From Lentzea atacamensis (GTDB taxonomy: Bacteria > Actinomycetota > Actinomycetes > Mycobacteriales > Pseudonocardiaceae): a stretch of DNA of 64,000 bases. The position numbers and the translations under genes are program-made. The stretch is from assembly GCF_003269295.1 (NCBI RefSeq), contig NZ_QLTT01000004.1, positions 1-64,000 on the forward strand, written 5' to 3'. Positions 62,473 to 64,000 of this stretch are shown in pieces. Numbering within the stretch: the stretch's first letter is position 1; each line of letters opens with the position of its first letter. The notes under the pieces were generated by a model. The model saw only the letters and a list, made by a program, of their open reading frames with translations, was not told where the DNA came from and did not search any database.

Positions 62473-62884
62473 GCGCCGCCACCCGGTCGCACTGGCGGCA
62501 CCAGACGGCACCCTGCGCCGCCGCCAGCGCCGCGAACCCGGTCAGCAGGTGCAGCGCGTTGCTGCCGGAGTTCACGTTGAGCACGTTCACAACGCCCTCG
62601 TCGTACCTGGCCGTCCCGATGCCGAAGACGATCAGCGACACCGCGGCGACGAGCAACGCGGAGGAGCTGAGTGCTTTCAAGCTGCGAAAGGTGAGCAGCA
62701 GTGCCGCGCCCAGCACGACGTGGACGGTGTTCTGCAGCGGGTTCACCCGGAGCAGGAGAACCCAGGTGTCGGACTCGCCGGCGAACGGCGAGAAACCCGT
62801 CACGAAGAACCCGGCGACCCCCCAGAGGACGAGCAGGGTACCAGTGCTGATCGCCAGCTTCTGGGGCCACCGCAACCGGTTCAT
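62459..62884 (-). CDS. DUF4383 membrane protein
   Basis: 141 aa from ATG 62884, or 150 aa from ATG 62911; neither has a good Shine-Dalgarno. Four membrane helices with the family blocks NPLQNTVHVVLGAALL and LNVNSGSNALHLLTGFAALA. Function unknown. Overlaps the topoisomerase end by 14 nt, convergent. Confidence 0.85.
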   Translation of the reverse strand: MNRLRWPQKLAISTGTLLVLWGVAGFFVTGFSPFAGESDTWVLLLRVNPLQNTVHVVLGAALLLTFRSLKALSSSALLVAAVSLIVFGIGTARYDEGVVNVLNVNSGSNALHLLTGFAALAAAQGAVWCRQCDRVAALKAS

Positions 62885-62926
62885 GCCGTCAGTATCGCGA
62901 AGACCGGACATCCGCGCTCGTCCATT

Positions 62927-63646
62927 TCATTCGTCTGCCAGAAGGTCGTTGCGCAGCTGTTCCAGCGACTTGGTCAACAGCCGCGAGACGTGCATCTGGG
63001 AGATCCCGACGCGGCGCGCGATCTCCGTCTGGGTCAGCCGGCCGAAGAACCGCAGCACCACGATGGTCCGCTCACGGCGGGGAAGGCCCCGCAGCATGGG
63101 CTGCAGGGCCTCGTGGATCTCCACGCCTTCGAGCGCCGGGTCGTCGACCGTCGAACCTTCGAGGGAGTCGAGTGGCGCGAACGCGACGTTCTTCTCCACT
63201 CGCAGGCCCTCGTAGACGTCGGAAAGGGGAATCCCCAGGTGCCGGGCGATCTCGGAGGGAGTCGGAGATCGCCCGGTCTTGTGCGACAGCTCGGCAGTCG
63301 CGCCGTCGATCGAGTCGCACAGCTCTTTCAACCTGCGCGGCACCCGCACCGCCCAGCACTGGTCGCGGAAGTGCCGCCGCACCTCGCCGGTGATCGTGGG
63401 CACGGCATAGGACAGGAAGTCCGTCTGCCGGCCCACGTCGTACCGGTCGATGGCGTTGATCAGTCCGACCGCCGCCACCTGGGCGAGGTCTTCCATCGGC
63501 TCGCCGCGTTCGCTGAAGCGGCGGGCGATGTGCCGGGCGAGCGGGAGGTACTCGCGCACCAGCCGATCTCGCAGCGCGTAGTAACGCGGCGAGTCACGGC
63601 CGGTGCGGGCGAGTTCCTCGAACGCCGCCTGTTGATCTGGGGTCAA
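62927..63646 (-). CDS. SigF/SigB-type stress sigma factor
   Basis: 239 aa from TTG 63646, with weak Shine-Dalgarno. Region 2 (PLARHIARRFSERGEPMEDLAQVAAVGLINAIDRYD), region 3 (ELSHKTGRSPTPSEIARHLG) and region 4 (PRRERTIVVLRFFGRLTQTE, IARRVGISQMHVSRLLTKSL) are complete. Members are held by RsbW-like anti-sigma factors and freed by STAS antagonists such as the one at 59.3 kb. It begins 14 nt after the SRPBCC gene, so they are probably co-transcribed. Confidence 0.92.
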   Translation of the reverse strand: MTPDQQAAFEELARTGRDSPRYYALRDRLVREYLPLARHIARRFSERGEPMEDLAQVAAVGLINAIDRYDVGRQTDFLSYAVPTITGEVRRHFRDQCWAVRVPRRLKELCDSIDGATAELSHKTGRSPTPSEIARHLGIPLSDVYEGLRVEKNVAFAPLDSLEGSTVDDPALEGVEIHEALQPMLRGLPRRERTIVVLRFFGRLTQTEIARRVGISQMHVSRLLTKSLEQLRNDLLADE

Positions 63647-63659
63647 CGCACACCACAGA

Positions 63660-64000
63660 TCAGACCTGGGGCGGCGGCGTGACGTCGCCCCGCCATGCGC
63701 CGGTCTCGGTGCCCCGGTTCTCGATGAACTCCTTGAACCGCTTCAGGTCACCTTCGATCCGGTGGCCGACGACGCCGAGCGCGGCGCCCGCCTTCTCGGT
63801 CAAGGTCTCCGGGTCGTACTCCATCTGGAGATGAACCCTGGTCGTGTCGTTGTCGAGCCGGTGGAAGGTGACCACGCCACCCTGCGGAGGGCCGTCGACC
63901 GTGGTCCACGCGACGCGCTCGTCCGGGTGCTGCTCGGTGATCTCCGCGTCGAACTCGCGGACGACGCCGCCGATCTTCGTGGTCCAGTGGGTCCTGGTCG
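63660..64000 (-). CDS. SRPBCC/cyclase-dehydrase protein, 5' end beyond window
   Basis: At least 113 residues; the reading frame continues past the right edge. HWTTKIGGVVREFDAEITEQ, HPDERVAWTTVDG, GVVTFHRLDNDTTRVHLQME and TEKAGAALGVVGHRIEGDLK are typical of the actinobacterial SRPBCC family often found by stress genes. Ends GAWRGDVTPPPQV. Ligand unknown. Confidence 0.88.
   Translation of the reverse strand, partial: TRTHWTTKIGGVVREFDAEITEQHPDERVAWTTVDGPPQGGVVTFHRLDNDTTRVHLQMEYDPETLTEKAGAALGVVGHRIEGDLKRFKEFIENRGTETGAWRGDVTPPPQV

Overview
The window is a high-GC actinobacterial chromosome segment, most likely from Pseudonocardiales (a Lentzea, Saccharothrix or Amycolatopsis relative). That call rests on GC-rich third codon positions, frequent GTG and TTG starts, four-base stop/start overlaps, and the families present: a conservon, DUF397/DUF5753, DUF574, IniB-like and TlyA-SteA-MctB. 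It opens inside the 3' end of a 5S rRNA gene, so an rRNA operon lies just to the left.

Region 1 (about 0.2-22.8 kb) is a conserved housekeeping block in almost the order of M. tuberculosis Rv1691-Rv1711: a TPR protein, a HAD phosphatase, a tiny conserved protein, tlyA, nadK, recN, steA, mctB, pyrG, a NUDIX ADP-ribose hydrolase, xerD, a ParA-like ATPase, scpA, scpB and an RsuA/RluB pseudouridine synthase. Several pieces differ from that order. The first protein carries a very large Arg/Gly/Asp repeat array. Four coupled membrane-protein genes sit between recN and steA. A SUKH-like gene precedes pyrG. Alanine dehydrogenase, DUF2752, SRPBCC and TM2 genes are inserted before xerD, and an ArsR regulator after it.

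Region 2 (22.8-36.4 kb) is accessory. It holds two intact HTH-nSTAND NTPase-propeller proteins and a decayed third copy, an ABC importer lacking a binding protein, a hairpin-rich gap, an IniB-like repeat protein, and pobA divergent from an orphan substrate-binding lipoprotein.

Region 3 (36.5-45 kb) has a conservon-like signalling operon without its DUF742 member, two exported proteins (PhoX/DUF839 and a snapalysin-type protease), a PAS-GGDEF-degenerate-EAL protein and a DUF574 methyltransferase.

Region 4 (45-51.2 kb) is the best candidate for an unusual system. An intracellular subtilisin-like protease, an ECF-type sigma factor and a small beta-rich partner form one unit, divergent from a TPR-CHAT caspase-like protease. 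A DUF5753/DUF397 regulator pair follows.

Region 5 (51.2-64 kb) is mixed metabolism and stress: an alkyl-DHAP-synthase-type flavoenzyme, YggT, TfoX-N, an Nramp-related transporter, a secreted subtilase, a yeast-type cytosine deaminase, a frameshifted gene, a shortened SDR, STAS, a GCS2 ligase with a haem-oxygenase-fold partner, topoisomerase IB, DUF4383, a SigF/SigB-type sigma factor and an SRPBCC protein cut by the right edge.

Across the window at least ten genes have a TANNNT hexamer exactly 12 or 13 nt before the start codon and no Shine-Dalgarno, which points to widespread leaderless transcription. No tRNA gene, CRISPR array, insertion sequence or phage gene was recognised.
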